A stretch of 64,000 nt of DNA from Climacium dendroides (GCA_950106755.1 OX467083.1:471501-535500), one strand, 5' to 3'. Shown: positions 33,901 through 45,564, counted from the first letter of the stretch. A program made the numbers and translations. Notes: a model not told the origin generated them from the letters alone.

Positions 33901-34335
33901 ATTCATCAATCATTCTAGTTATGGCTTCAATTTTAGTTAAAATATATTTTAATTGTTGCAATAGTAAAAAAAAAACTACAAATAAGATGCAAACTCATTG
34001 CAAATGGACCTTTCAAGTTTAAGAATTTTGTATTGCATAACTATTCAATTTGAATTTTTTTTTGTCCTCTATTGTCGATCAATTAGTTTGAATTCATACT
34101 AGACACCAATATGTAGTGTGTTTGGCAATGGGTATTTAAATGTAGTAACGTACATAGCAAAAAAAACAAGTTTAATTCTAATAACAACCTTTTGGTCAAA
34201 TTTGGTTTAGCCAATTTTGAAGTGACCTTTGAGATTTAAGTGTTGGCATATATAGGTCCACTTTGCAACTATAGGATACCTTCGTAGCACCTTCGTAGCT
34301 AAAATTGAAGCCACAACTAGAATGATTGATGGAAT
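33901..34335. mobile_element. MITE-like foldback, ~435 bp
   Basis: Inverted repeats of about 38 bp: 33901-33938 starts ATTCATCAATCATTCTAGTT and 34296-34335 is its reverse complement with only a few differences. No coding capacity inside. Confidence 0.7.
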
Positions 34336-34354
34336 GAAGCTCATACAAAAATAA

Positions 34355-34595
34355 GGCCATATTCGTTAAAATGAGACAAAGTGTAGTCTCAATTTTATCT
34401 TGGACTCGAAGATAAATTGTTGTAACTATTCAATTTTGAGACTATTCGATAATTTGAGACTTTCATATATTAATATGTACAAAAACCTTTGATTGCCCAA
34501 GGTTGCACTCTCATTTTATCTTTGACTCAAGGATTAAATCACTATAATTGTTTTAGGGTTGAAGTCTCAAAATGGTCATTTTAATGAATATGGCC
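34355..34595. mobile_element. MITE-like foldback, 241 bp
   Basis: Ends GGCCATATTCGTTAAAATGA and TCATTTTAATGAATATGGCC are inverted repeats, flanked by ATAA on both sides as a possible 4-bp duplication. Confidence 0.7.
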
Positions 34596-34949
34596 ATAAA
34601 TGATAAAATGAAGCAAGAACAAAAATAACCAAATTTCAAAGTCATACTACTAAAAAAATTCTATTTGTAAAATTTAAAATGTAAAAATTTATATCATATT
34701 TGACATGTGTCAAATGTTGTCACAAATGTTTAAAGTGAAATCAAATGTTAAAAGCCTTGAAATGAAAATTTTAAAAAATAATGATAGAAAGGTGATTGAA
34801 ATGGATGAATTGATAAAGCTTTTAATTTGCTTATATTGGCAAAATGGATTTGAAGTTATATGAAGACAATATTTTGGAATTTTTGTAAATAGTAAATAAT
34901 TAGAATTAGGGAGAATTTTTCCTTCATTCATTAAATTAAATGAGTTTAT

Positions 34950-35425
34950 GGCGTTAGCTACAACGTTGTGAACGACATCGTCTTCAACAGCCCGCTTGTC
35001 GGAGTTAACGTCAACAAGAACATCGTCTTTGACATCACTTTGGCCAGCTATGGGGACTGGTTCAACGACATCTACAGGAGCTGTGGGCTGCAATACGGGC
35101 ACAAGACAGTCCTTTTGTGCCATTTTCGACGCCTCTGCCCTAGGTGACGTGAGAAGTGGTGGATTCCCTGCCCCGATAGGCGAGGATGGCTCCGTGACAT
35201 CCAGGGTCCCTCCAACACTTGCTTTACACTGACTTGCGAGGATCTTCCGTAGCATTTCCTCCATGCTTTTGTGGGACGTGCTCACGGTCTCACTAAGGCG
35301 ACTTACACTGCTCTCAAGCTCATCCATCCGACTGCGCATCTCTTGCAGTTCTTTGCCATGGGGACTTCGACCTCTGCGCTTCTCTTCTTCCAGACGCTGC
35401 AACTCCTTTGCCACTTCTGCTGTTG
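34950..35425 (-). pseudogene. Fragment of the CACTA coiled-coil exon
   Basis: Nearly identical to 2420-2880, with the same LQRLEEEKRRGRSPHG and SSVSRLSETVSTSHK peptides, but truncated on the 3' side at about 34950 and joined to unrelated AT-rich DNA; the start is also different (after 35425). It shows a third copy of this CACTA family existed here, perhaps part of the element whose terminus is at 36814. Confidence 0.7.
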
Positions 35426-35617
35426 GTAAAGTACTTTGTAGAGGATGGATGAAACACTAAATTGGATTAGAATGTGGTAGAATACCTTCTCTACATAAGT
35501 ACCTACCAATTGGATCAATTGAAAAGTGAAAATAATGTTTATTTTATCTAAAAAAAAGTACGTTATATAAATACATCCTCAAAAAGTACTTTTCTGACGT
35601 ACTTTGTAGGGGGGCGT

Positions 35618-36115
35618 AATGTGCTTTCACCCTATGGAGACTGCAAGTCACTCCCAAATTGTTTGGGCCATCCCTAAACCCAGGTGGGAAAGTACTTCCT
35701 GGCACTCCCCACAGGACCATTCACCCCAATTTTTTTGGAGGAACCCCCGAACCCCAACTCAATGGAATGAACTTGGCCATAACACCCCCATGTTCTCCCC
35801 ATTTAAATTTTTTCCCAACTCCCTAAATCCAAAAAGCACTGGGAAGAATTCACTGTGGGGACTTCAAATTACTCCCAAGTTGTTTGGGCCATCCACGAAC
35901 CCCCAATGGAAAGCACTTCTTCGCACTCCCCGTACTACCATTCACCCCCATATTGGGGTGGGACCCCCAAGCCCCAACCCAATGGAATGAATTTGAACTG
36001 GACACCCCTATATTCTCCCCATTTAATTTTCTCCCCATTTAATGTTTTCCCAACTCCGTAAATCGAAAAAACATTGGAAGGAATTCACTATGGGGACTGC
36101 AAGTCACTCTCCATT
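35618..36115. repeat. ~225-235-bp tandem repeat, just over two units
   Basis: Units begin near 35635, 35857 and 36093 with GGGGACTGCAAGTCACTCCCA; each includes GTTTGGGCCATCC, CCCAATGGAATGAA and TTCTCCCCATTTAA. Confidence 0.8.
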
Positions 36116-36539
36116 TTATGGGGCCTAATTTGCAATCCCAAAGCCAATGGAATAATGTCACATTGATCCCGACACTCCCAAGTAATCCCCATTTTCTGTT
36201 CTCAAAACCCGTCTCCAAATAATATTGCGTAACTTCACCTCTGTGATAAGGTTATCCCAATGAGTCTCCATTTTTATTTCCCATCTTTCATGTTTTAGGA
36301 CCTAAAATATTTAATTCTGTACATCCTTTTTATTTTGGCATACCCTAGACTTGTAACACCAAAACACATTTGGGATGTCATTACATGTATCTATGTCACT
36401 TTAATCCTACCTTGTACCCATGACTTCACATCCTCCCAGAAAGCCTGATTTTTTACACCCTCAAGCTCTTTCCTATACTGATCAGGTGTTTTCCCTATAG
36501 GGCAGCACCCCCCCTGCCCTCTCAGTGACAACAGTGCAC

Positions 36540-36814
36540 CTGCCCGTAGTGAAAGACGCACCAGTGGCTGACGTGGCCGATTCGCGTTTTTTTTGACGTC
36601 ATCTGAAACGTCCTTTGTTTTTTTTGACATAGTGAAAAACACGTCCGTTCAAAGTGACATCCCTATATTTCATGACGTCTATTATGACGTTTCAGATGAC
36701 ATCACAAAAAATTGTCCCTGATCTGCGCGTTCGTCCAAAAACGTAGTGACGTCAAAAATAACGGGTGATGTCACAGCGTAACGCAGTCAAAAACATGGTT
36801 TTCTTGTAGTGTCG
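36540..36814 (-). mobile_element. CACTA terminus inserted in the copy-2 transposase
   Basis: Read on the minus strand the end is CACTACAAGAAAACCATG, a classic CACTA terminus, followed inward by GACGTCA/TGACATC subterminal motifs. It cuts the copy-2 transposase right after HAGFCLQER. The opposite end could not be placed. Confidence 0.7.
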
Positions 36815-39030
36815 TTCTTGGAGGCAAAATCCTGCATGTTGTAGCAACAATGTCTCCTCCCGATTTAAGTTAGTTCTGGACAAGATAGGCCAAACCTTCG
36901 GCACCTCCAGCCAATCAAGAACCCACTTCCGCTTTGTCCCTTTCACGCATCGTTCAATGTCATCCCAACAAAACCAGAAATCAGCCACCACCTCTTGCTT
37001 ACTCCCGTACTCTTCTTTCCGACCACGGTAAGTAGGAGCTAGAGTACCCTTCTTCCCTTTTGCAATCTTGCTAGTGCACTTGATGTTTGATCTATGTTGT
37101 TGAGCTTAGCATCTTGCATTGGATTTGTGGCTGATTCTAGCAATGCGCCATTTGGATGTATCACAATTGTTTTCAAATGCTACCGTAACATGTCGAGAAG
37201 TATTTAGCTGAGGTTGTTGACCCTTGTCTCCAAAAGATTGAGAGGCACTTGCGGTGGACCTCGTTTTCACACGAGGTTGAGAGAAGTTGATCTTGTCCGG
37301 TCTATGCGAGTCTCCTACATCACCAATGGGCACATCCAACTTCCTCTTAGTGCTTCCAAAAATCTCTTCTCCTTCCAAGTGTGGCACTTTGGTTCCCACA
37401 CCCTCTGCTCCAGGCAATGTGTTCAACGCCTCCGCTATCTTTTTGGGATCTCTACTTCTTCTTGCAGCTCTCAACCTCAGCTCTCCTTTGGACGGCCCTG
37501 ATCCTGCTATGTATCCTTTCAGATATGCACAGTAGTTTGTCATTTGCATCCAAGCACAGATACTATCATCACATGTGGCATCAAACAAGTTGTTGCCTCG
37601 CTTTCCGGACATTTGTAGCCACTTGTTATGCACCGTTTCGGATAAATTGCACGATGGCAAGTCCAGCATCTCATCCAATGTCAATTTCTACAAATTCAAC
37701 ATGTAATAATGAAATGGTTAGTGGTAGTTATTCTCCACCATTTCAATTTCCAACTTCATAAGAATTATTTTGCACTGCCATGGTAGTTTCAGAAGGCACT
37801 TGAAGGATTTTCAATGAATCTGATCGGTTTAGGGTTATCAAATACCACCTAAAATACTGAAGCATATTTATCCCTCACCTAAATCCTATGAATGAATTCA
37901 AGAAAATATTTTTACTGTGGTCATTCCAAAATAGGACTTCTGTCTCCCATTTATTGAAATGCGGGGGTCCTACTATCACCTCGGATCCAACTATCGGATC
38001 CAACAATTGTTTGTAAATTGTCCTCAAGACCCCCCAGTTTTGGTGCCGCAAAGAAGAGTTCTTTCTATATTTCATAAAGACTTAAAATTAAAGAAAAAAA
38101 ATGACAACAGGGTTCGAAGTCCTAGTAGAAAACTAGCGTCAGGTACTTCAACGCTTACACAATTTGGAATTCCAGGTTCACTCACCATGTCCATGAAGCC
38201 TCCCCATTGACGATACCGAAAATGACAGAAAGCCAACCAATGATCTAGTTGATGTAGAGCTTCTTCGTTGGCAGCTCCAGATGACCACCATGAGCGTATT
38301 GCAAGGTAACGGACCTCCACTTGCTCCATATTTTGTGAATCTTTGTATTGTTTGCATAAACAGATATACTGCTATTGAAATGCTTCCTTAATGTACTTCT
38401 GCATGTGCTTGTGAAGAGAAGTACTCCAATGCAACAAACATGTTTTCTCGCGATTCTCCATTTCAACATTGGCAGATCCAGTGCCGTAGACAATGCGAAC
38501 TGCATTCCAATTGGCCATAGCACTATCTGCCATGAATCCCTTGAAGTTAGGGTTTGGCACTCCGTGGCGATGCATGACCGCATTCAAGCTATGCCAAAAT
38601 TGTACTTGAACTTCGATATCTTCGGATTGCATATCGCACATAGCAATTGTCATTACTTTCTTATACTTAGTATCGTACACGTGGCAAGCTATAGTAGTCT
38701 AGTCCTTCACGCGCTTGACGTGGTCAAACATCAACCACGCATTTTGCAAATCCCCATCCGGTTGCATCCACCTTACTAGGTCGACTCCACTTCTTGGTCC
38801 CTCGGTAAGCATCTTAAAAATGTAAACCTTTTCCTTGCCTTGGCCTGGAAAAACATTGTCATGTATGAACTCAAACTTTGACTCTTTCTTCATAGTCATA
38901 ATGTTGTCGATTATCCCTCCTCGATTGTTTGAACGGAAAGAAGAGATCACGTTGCGAATACTTGGACTACTCAAGTATTGGATCTTCTATGAGTGCGCAT
39001 CTTCTGGTTCTCTATTTGGCTAGTCTTGTG
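36815..39030 (-). pseudogene. Truncated MULE transposase of element 2
   Basis: Collinear with 29100-31570 of element 1. Exon 1 pieces give YLSSPSIRNVISSFRS, GQGKEKVYIFKMLTEG, GFMADSAMANWNAVRI (second catalytic Asp) and LLHWSTSL; after an intron holding hairpin P9, exon 2 starts at 37687 and runs to the CACTA junction at 36814. Stops: TAG for Trp near 38700, TAG for Gln near 38370, one TAA where element 1 has Tyr near 37107, and one TAG near 38990. The zinc-finger N-terminus and the SWIM finger are missing. Confidence 0.75.
37962..38037. repeat. Hairpin P9 in the copy-2 transposase intron
   Basis: CGGGGGTCCT at one end and CCTCAAGACCCCCC at the other, with two GGATCCAAC cores (CCTCGGATCCAAC and TATCGGATCCAAC). 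Same intron as P7/P8 in element 1. Confidence 0.55.
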
Positions 39031-39039
39031 AGTTCGCTG

Positions 39040-40400
39040 TTGAACCAACCGTAAGCACCATGTCCTTCTTGTACATACATTAAATTTAAAGATGCAACAA
39101 TTTCTATAAAAATAATTAAATGTTTGTGGCTTTTAAATTACAATTAATATTTGACCATAAATTAGAGCAAAGCGTACCCCAACATTACTAACTTAGGTCA
39201 AGAAACTAATCATAGCATAAGCGGTGACGGTAGTCTGGATTTCCCAGCTGCACTCATCTTAATGAGTGTGACTTCTTTTTACCAGAGCCCAAGTAGAAAA
39301 TGGTGACATTAGGTATAGATCAAAATATCCCTAACTATAGGTTCTCAATTTCTGAATTGGAATAGTCTTTGAAGGTCAACTAAAATTGACATCTAAATTT
39401 TATTTGAAATACCTAACCAATAGCAAAATCATTTTGAATAAATTTCAAATACAAGCATACATCATTGTTTCAAAAAAGACTAATATAATCCTAAATGTTA
39501 TGTTCTATTATTATCCAAAAACAAAGAATTTGACACTACAGAATAGTGGCAAAGTGTATTTGAAAATAGACATTCCAGAGTTGCCACCAAATCAATTCTC
39601 AATAAGTATTCATGTTTATGATTAAAAAAAAATATTCATAACCATTCCATGTATATGGAAATAAAAAACTACGCTGAATTTCTTCATTCATGGAAGTTTC
39701 AATTTTTTCAAGGTTGTTCATATTGCCCATGTTTTGGAACAAATATCCTATCATGCAATAATATTCAAACCTATTGTCAGTAGTTTAGAAAACTATGGCG
39801 CCTAATTATTTAAACTCTCATGCTGGATTGGGAATATCTCCAACTATGTCACTGCATTTGCAGTTTTCTCTTGGACTTGGCAATTCCTCTCTGTCAAGTA
39901 CATTGAATTCAAGAACGGATGAATGAATTATGACTTTGGGATTCCCGACTTGTACCACGCTTCTATCATTCCAAAAAGGCGGCTCCATAAAGAGTCTTTG
40001 GGATTTGTGTCTCTCGGAACTTGTGCATGAGAATTTGGACGTCATCAAAATTCATAATGATTGTAGTACATTGTAATTAGATTCCTAAATGCTGACAGAG
40101 CCCCCATTGTAGGTGTACGATGTACATGTTTTTCTTTGGCGGCACAGCCTTGAACCTAGCACGCGCGAATGCGGAATTTATTGAACTAGGTTTCATCAAT
40201 TGAACATTATGATTGGCGGCTCATTAATCACTTGCAATGCCAAATTGAAGAAGACACCTTTGTGGCATTGGCGTCATTGTCCAGTTTCCTCTCTTCCTTT
40301 CGTGGTGTAGTTCACGGCGCTAGTGTTCCCATTCTCTTCCTTCCTGTCGCATGTAGAGAGCAGCGGTTCTCGTTAGTTAGATTGAAGTACATCAAGAGAG
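39040..40400. other. Divergent promoter region of element 2, no assigned gene
   Basis: Between the truncated transposase and the small ORF. A minus-strand frame at 39818-40048 may be remains of the transposase N-terminus but I cannot align it. Confidence 0.4.
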
Positions 40401-40409
40401 AAGGCAAAC

Positions 40410-40751
40410 GTGGCTCGCAATTTCTTTTCATCGGCGAAGGCGTTGAAGCGATCTAGGATGACAAGAGGAGGGAGAGTCCCACTGAAAAAGGTAGACTCCA
40501 CACCTGCTGATCTACGGAGAGTTCTTCGCTACGAGACGGGGAGCACTATTGGAGAGGAGGATTCGCGTACTAATGGCGGGGAGGTAGAGCAAGTGGTTAC
40601 CATGGAGAATAGAAGTCAGCAGCATGGAGGAAGAGTAGCGGATGTCTGTACTGTAAAAAGTTTATGGACTACCTCGATTCATTTCAATTTCCTTTTGAGC
40701 TTAGGGTTCAGGAAAGGGCAACCGAGGATTACTTGGTCTTGGCAATGTTGA
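40410..40751 (+). CDS. Small basic ORF of element 2
   Basis: Contains ARNFFSSAKALKRSRMTRGG then LRRVLRYETGSTIGEED, matching the element 1 ORF at 26833-27069. A candidate ATG is at 40458. The conserved portion ends near 40600; the remainder (to 40751) may be intron read-through. Divergent from the transposase, same direction as the downstream acidic, ParB-like and methyltransferase-like genes. Function unknown. Confidence 0.5.
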   Translation: MARNFFSSAKALKRSRMTRGGRVPLKKVDSTPADLRRVLRYETGSTIGEEDSRTNGGEVEQVVTMENRSQQHGGRVADVCTVKSLWTTSIHFNFLLSLGFRKGQPRITWSWQC

Positions 40752-40759
40752 TGGTATCA

Positions 40760-41335
40760 ATGCAACATAGTCATTTCGCGAAGAGAACAAGTTTCAGCGC
40801 TATTTTTATTTGATAGCATACATCGGAGAGTCTGAAAGAGCATTGATCACTATACTTCTATAGGTGAGGTATACATCTAGTCAGTGACTGCTCTAGAATT
40901 CAGGTGTTAGTACAGACATTCTGTGCTTGGCACTTCGAGTCTACACGAAGTCACTTTCTGCTGTTGAGTTTACCAGACATGAGTGTGGGGGCAGTGGATT
41001 ACATGCAATCTACATATGAAAAAATATGATATGACCTTACTTTTCCATGGTTAGAAACTTCCTATGAAACCTTGTACATTCTTTAAGGGGACTGCAAATG
41101 TATAGGCTATTGAAATTCTTTTCTCGCACTTTATAAATATTTGCTTGCAACCCTATTCGATAATTAATTTATTTAGGCACCAGCGTGGTGTAGAGTGAAC
41201 TCGTAAATTTGGCTTAAGCCCATCTGGAAATTGCCGAATATTGACTAAGTTGTGGGGTTAGATCATGAACATGGTAGTCGCTGCCTCTGGTCCACCCGCC
41301 ACATTACCTGGATGCTTAAAAGTGAATCTGTGAGT
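40760..41335. other. No gene seen
   Basis: Unique-looking intergenic sequence inside element 2. Confidence 0.5.
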
Positions 41336-41339
41336 TTGG

Positions 41340-42370
41340 GAGGTGGGAGCTCCCTTCGGGGCGTCCGAACCGAGCCTCATCGGTCAATTATTTGATTGGA
41401 TGCACCACCCTAAACCGCGGCCTTGTTGCTTTCGCTAACATGCAAATCCAAGCCTTTCAGTAGGCGTTACTGGAATCTGCCCGTTCCGAGGTGGAAGTTC
41501 CCTTGTCTCCCGAACCGAGCCTCATCCGTAATTTTTTTTGATCGGATGGATATTCCATCCGCGGCCTTGTTGCTTTCACTAACATCCAAATCCAAGCATT
41601 CGGTAGGCGTTACTGGAATCTGCCCGTTCCGAGGTGGGAGTTCCCTTGTCTCCCGAATCGAGCCTCATCCGTAATTTATTTTAATCGGATGCACCATCCA
41701 TCTGCGACCTTGTTGCTTTAACAAACATGCGAATCCGAGCATTCCATAGGCATTACTGGAATCTGTGAGTTTGGGAGGTGGGAGCTCCCTTCAGTGGGCC
41801 CGAACCGAGCCTCATCCGTAATTTTTTTTGGACCAGATGCACCTGCCATCCGCGGCCTTGTTGCTTTCGCAAACATGCTAATCCGAGCATTCGGAAGGCG
41901 GAAATGGAATCTGTTAGATCCGAGGTGGGAGCTCGTTCGGTGGGCCCAAACCGAGCGTCACACTTAGAATTGTTTTTGGACTGGATGCACCATCCATCTG
42001 CGGCCTTGTTGCTTTCGCAAACATGCTAATCCGAGCATGACGAAGGCAGAAATGGAATCTGGTAGATCCGCGGTGGGAGCTCGTTCGGTGGGCCCAAACC
42101 GAGCGTCACATTTGGAATTTTTTTTGGACCGGATGCACCATCCATCCGCGGCCTTGTTGCTTTCGCAAACATGCTAATCCGAGCATTCGGAAGGCGGAAA
42201 TGGAATCTGTTATATCCGCGGTGGGAGCTCCAGTTTTGTGGGCCCAAACCGAGCGTCATCTAAAATTTTTTTTGGACCGGATGCACCTGCCATCCGCGGC
42301 CTTGTTGCTTTCGCAAACATGCTAATCCGAGCATTCGGAAGGCGGAAATGGAATCTGTTAGATCCGCGGA
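41340..42370. repeat. Tandem array of ~146-bp units, seven copies
   Basis: Repeat landmarks CCGAGC(C/G)TCA occur near 41367, 41513, 41655, 41801, 41948, 42096 and 42247, so the period is 142-151 bp. Each unit has CGGATGCACC, CGCGGCCTTGTTGCTTTCGC, AACATGCTAATCCGAGCATT and GGAATCTG. No ORF is shared by the units. Confidence 0.9.
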
Positions 42371-42832
42371 GTTCCTGAGTTCCAGAGGAAGACTCTCATG
42401 CCGCGGCATTATAGAAGGAGAATCTCATGTACGCTACCTTAGCTTGTGCGCATCGTGTCTTCGGGTTCTGTGGTTTGGGTCCTTACTCGTGATTTCAACG
42501 CAGCCATCGATTCTAAAAAACTGGTGTGGAACTTGTACAATCTGACTTGAGCTCACGGCGGTTGGAAATTACAGCAACCACAAATGACGAGGAACACAAG
42601 GAGTCGTGCGACGCAAGGTGCACGTGAAACAAGTGTCGCTCCAGCACTTGCAAGAATGAAGAGGGTACGATTTCCTTCAGTTTGGTGACTTAATGTCGCA
42701 ATGCAATGGTTTTGTGGTTTTCTGCATCACTCGTCTCGTCTGTCGTTGAGGATGCTGACGGTGGTACCTTGAGTGTGGTGGTGGTATTTCAGTGCCAAGT
42801 TCCATTCCGATTGTACAGTACAATTTGAATTT

Positions 42833-42906
42833 GGGGGGGTCCTGGTGAGTGCTGCCAGACAAGCCTTGGATCTGAGGCTGATTTGGCAGCACTCACTAGG
42901 ACCCCC
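42833..42906. repeat. Hairpin P11 (array, first)
   Basis: GGGGGTCCTGGTGAGTGCTG pairs with AGCACTCACTAGGACCCCC; centre CTTGGATCTGAGG. Confidence 0.9.
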
Positions 42907-43123
42907 GGTTTTTTTAAAACCTGATCGACCTCTGAAGCATCCGAACTCGGCCTTGACCTAGTATGTCTCTCTGTCTTCAGTTAAATCCATCCGCACGCTC
43001 CACTCCTCATGGTGCCGTTCTGTGAATTCTATCCAATTTCAGCCTTGAGACCATACAATCTTGAGAGTGGAAACAATCCAATTCGTTCAGTCTCCTTCTG
43101 ATCGTACAGAACATTTTGAATTT

Positions 43124-43197
43124 GGGGGGGTCCTGGTGAGTGTTTCCAGACAAGCCTCGGATCCGAGGCTGGTCTAGCAGCACTCACCAGGACCCCC
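43124..43197. repeat. Hairpin P12
   Basis: Arms GGGGGTCCTGGTGAGTG and CACTCACCAGGACCCCC are exact complements; centre is the perfect palindrome CCTCGGATCCGAGG. Confidence 0.9.
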
Positions 43198-43528
43198 ATT
43201 TTTTTAACACTAAAAAGATTTCAATGTATCCGTCCTTCCTATGTGTGGACCTTGTACGATTCTCCTATTGAGTGAAGTGAAGCCGCAGCCTGATCTCATG
43301 GTGTTGCCCTTCCGCCAAATGAGCCTGGAGACCATACTCCTCGTCAAAACCAGATCACTTTGATTTCTCAGAAGGGGTTGGTGAGGTGATCAAATCAACA
43401 CCCGCTAATCCCTTGTCGGCATAGACTTGGTTGAGACTAGGACGATATGTAGTTGTATCAGAGTTGCAACTTTTGTTCTTGATTAATGAATACGTCCTTT
43501 CCATTGTAAAGTAAAATCTGTAAGAATT

Positions 43529-43602
43529 GGGGGGTCCTAATGAGTGTTGCTAGACCAACCTCGGATCCGAGGCTAGTCTGGCAGCACTCACCAGGACCCC
43601 CC
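43529..43602. repeat. Hairpin P13
   Basis: Same design with GGGGGTCCTAATGAGTGTTG and CACTCACCAGGACCCCCC; centre CCTCGGATCCGAGG. Confidence 0.9.
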
Positions 43603-43913
43603 TTTTTTGGATAATTCTCCAATTCTAGGCCCGCTACAATTTCCATGTTCAATGAAATGGAGCCAGAGGTTGCACTCCTCGTACTGCTCTTCCGCTGATT
43701 CCTTTCAGTTTCAGCCTTGCGACCATTCTCTCCCGCAACCAGAAAACTTTGATTTCTCATCAACTACTGGCGGTGTCTTCAAATGAACACCGAGAATCCC
43801 TAGTTGGCATCTTTTTTCGGTTGAGAGTAGGATGGTATGTAATCGTCTTTGAGCCCCTACTTCCAATCTTGATTCTTGAAACAATCCTAAGAAAATAAAA
43901 ATTTGTGAAATAA

Positions 43914-43962
43914 GGGGGGTCCTTGAAACAAGGCTGGTCTGGCAGCACTCATAAGGATCCCC
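43914..43962. repeat. Hairpin P14 (core deleted)
   Basis: Shortened copy: GGGGGGTCCTTG and GGCAGCACTCATAAGGATCCCC remain, but the left stem and core are missing. Confidence 0.75.
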
Positions 43963-44113
43963 TATTTTCTTAACAATATACCTTTATTTGAAATCTCTTA
44001 AGGTCCAACGGATGAGTGGCCCATTTTTTTATCATGTGTTCGTATCATTCCCAGGAGACTATAATTTCGTATTTTTGTATCATTTGGAAATGAAGCCTAA
44101 TGTTTGAATTTTA

Positions 44114-44185
44114 GGGGGCCCTGGTAGGTGTTGCCAGACAAACCTCAGATCCGAGGTTCACATGGCAGCACTCACCAGGACCCCC
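44114..44185. repeat. Hairpin P15 (array, last)
   Basis: GGGGGCCCTGGTAGGTGTTG pairs with AGCACTCACCAGGACCCCC; centre CCTCAGATCCGAGG. Confidence 0.9.
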
Positions 44186-44924
44186 ATTTATTGGATTAAG
44201 GTTGAGGATATGCACGCTTTGGAGATTATTTTTGAAAATTCACCACTGATTATTCCTCTTATTACTGGTGTTTGAATGCATTATAAATGTAGTAGTGATT
44301 ATGACTCTCATGCTGCGGCATTATTCTGTTTCCCTGTTGGGTGTGGCAGTATTTCATGATCCTAGTGATTGTCACCGTGTATTCATATCCTGTTGATTCT
44401 TTTAGTATTTAGTGATCCTATTGATTCTTAGTGTTTTTGGTGATCCTCATGATTCCTACATTGTTTGGTGTTCAAGGTGATTCATACAGTGTTTGTTGTG
44501 TTTGGTGTTTAAGGTGATTCATACAGTGTTTGTTGATCTTGTTCATTCTGACAATGGTAGGTGATCTTGATGATTCTTATAATGTTTGGTGATCCTTGTG
44601 ATTGTTTGGACTGGATTTAGAGATTAATAGGAAAGATTAAAGCAGACCTTCTTGGTATGTACTCGTAGATCTTCACATGCATTGGTCAATTTCCTTTATC
44701 TGATTTGGACTTGGAAAAGTTTATTTCAAAGCCTAATGCACTCAAGCAATATGATTGTAGTGTTTGATGATTTGGCTTATGGATTCCTAACTTTGAAAAT
44801 GTTTCATTCCAAAGAAGGTCAGACATGGGCAAAATGTCTCTTCATCAACGACAGCACCTCCTTACGTCCCAGGCACTCATGAGGCAGAACCATCACACAG
44901 GCTCTTTCACTGCCAAAGGAAACT

Positions 44925-45350
44925 ATGGCGGATTCCAGCGATTCTGATGAAGAGAAACACATTGAGGAGCAAGAAGTTGAGGATGAGGAGTTGGTGAGTT
45001 TCAATGATGTCATGGAGGCAACTGAGTTTGCTGTTGATGCATTTGAAAGTTCTAAACTCAGTCGAGTGAGTGACACCCAATCACCAAGACATGCATGTCA
45101 CCTCACGTCTGCCCAGAAACATAGACATCTTCAATTTATCCTTGAGAAGGCTAGAAACAACCCAAACAAGTGTATATTTCTCGAGAGTTTGGACACTGAG
45201 TACACCTTAGACACGGAAGTGTCCATCACCATTGATGGGCCACTGATGGAGGAGACCTTTGATTGTGCACGTAGCGCATTTCATGGTTTAGGAGAACCCA
45301 TCATCATTCTTCTGAGCTCTGACTCAGAGGAAGATGTAGAGATAGATTGA
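44925..45350 (+). CDS. Acidic protein ORF1 of element 2
   Basis: 141 residues, fully open, starting MADSSDSDEEKH. The block ELVSFNDVMEATEFAVDAFE aligns with the element 1 ORF. It ends PIIILLSSDSEEDVEID, a strong SUMO-interacting-like pattern (hydrophobic run followed by Ser/Asp/Glu). It is 215 bp upstream of the ParB-like ORF and on the same strand. No recognised fold. The first ATG of the acidic stretch (44925) is the likely start. Confidence 0.65.
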   Translation: MADSSDSDEEKHIEEQEVEDEELVSFNDVMEATEFAVDAFESSKLSRVSDTQSPRHACHLTSAQKHRHLQFILEKARNNPNKCIFLESLDTEYTLDTEVSITIDGPLMEETFDCARSAFHGLGEPIIILLSSDSEEDVEID

Positions 45351-45564
45351 TCCCATTGTATTGGATTTCCTTTAAAGACATATCGCGTCAAAGCGTGTCC
45401 TATAATATGCATGTCCTTTGATCTCTAAACTCTGCCCTCAACTGCTTGACTACTCATGCAATCATTTGTTTATTGAATCCCACTACGGTTTTGTTTGAAC
45501 GGGATTTTAGATTCCTCGATGAGAGTATAGGCATGTTGTTTAATTTCATGGGTGAACCTCGTAG

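Noticed and set aside
42833..44185. CRISPR-like array
   Set aside because: The repeats are 74-bp palindromes with long, unequal, partly repeated spacers in a eukaryotic genome; no cas genes.
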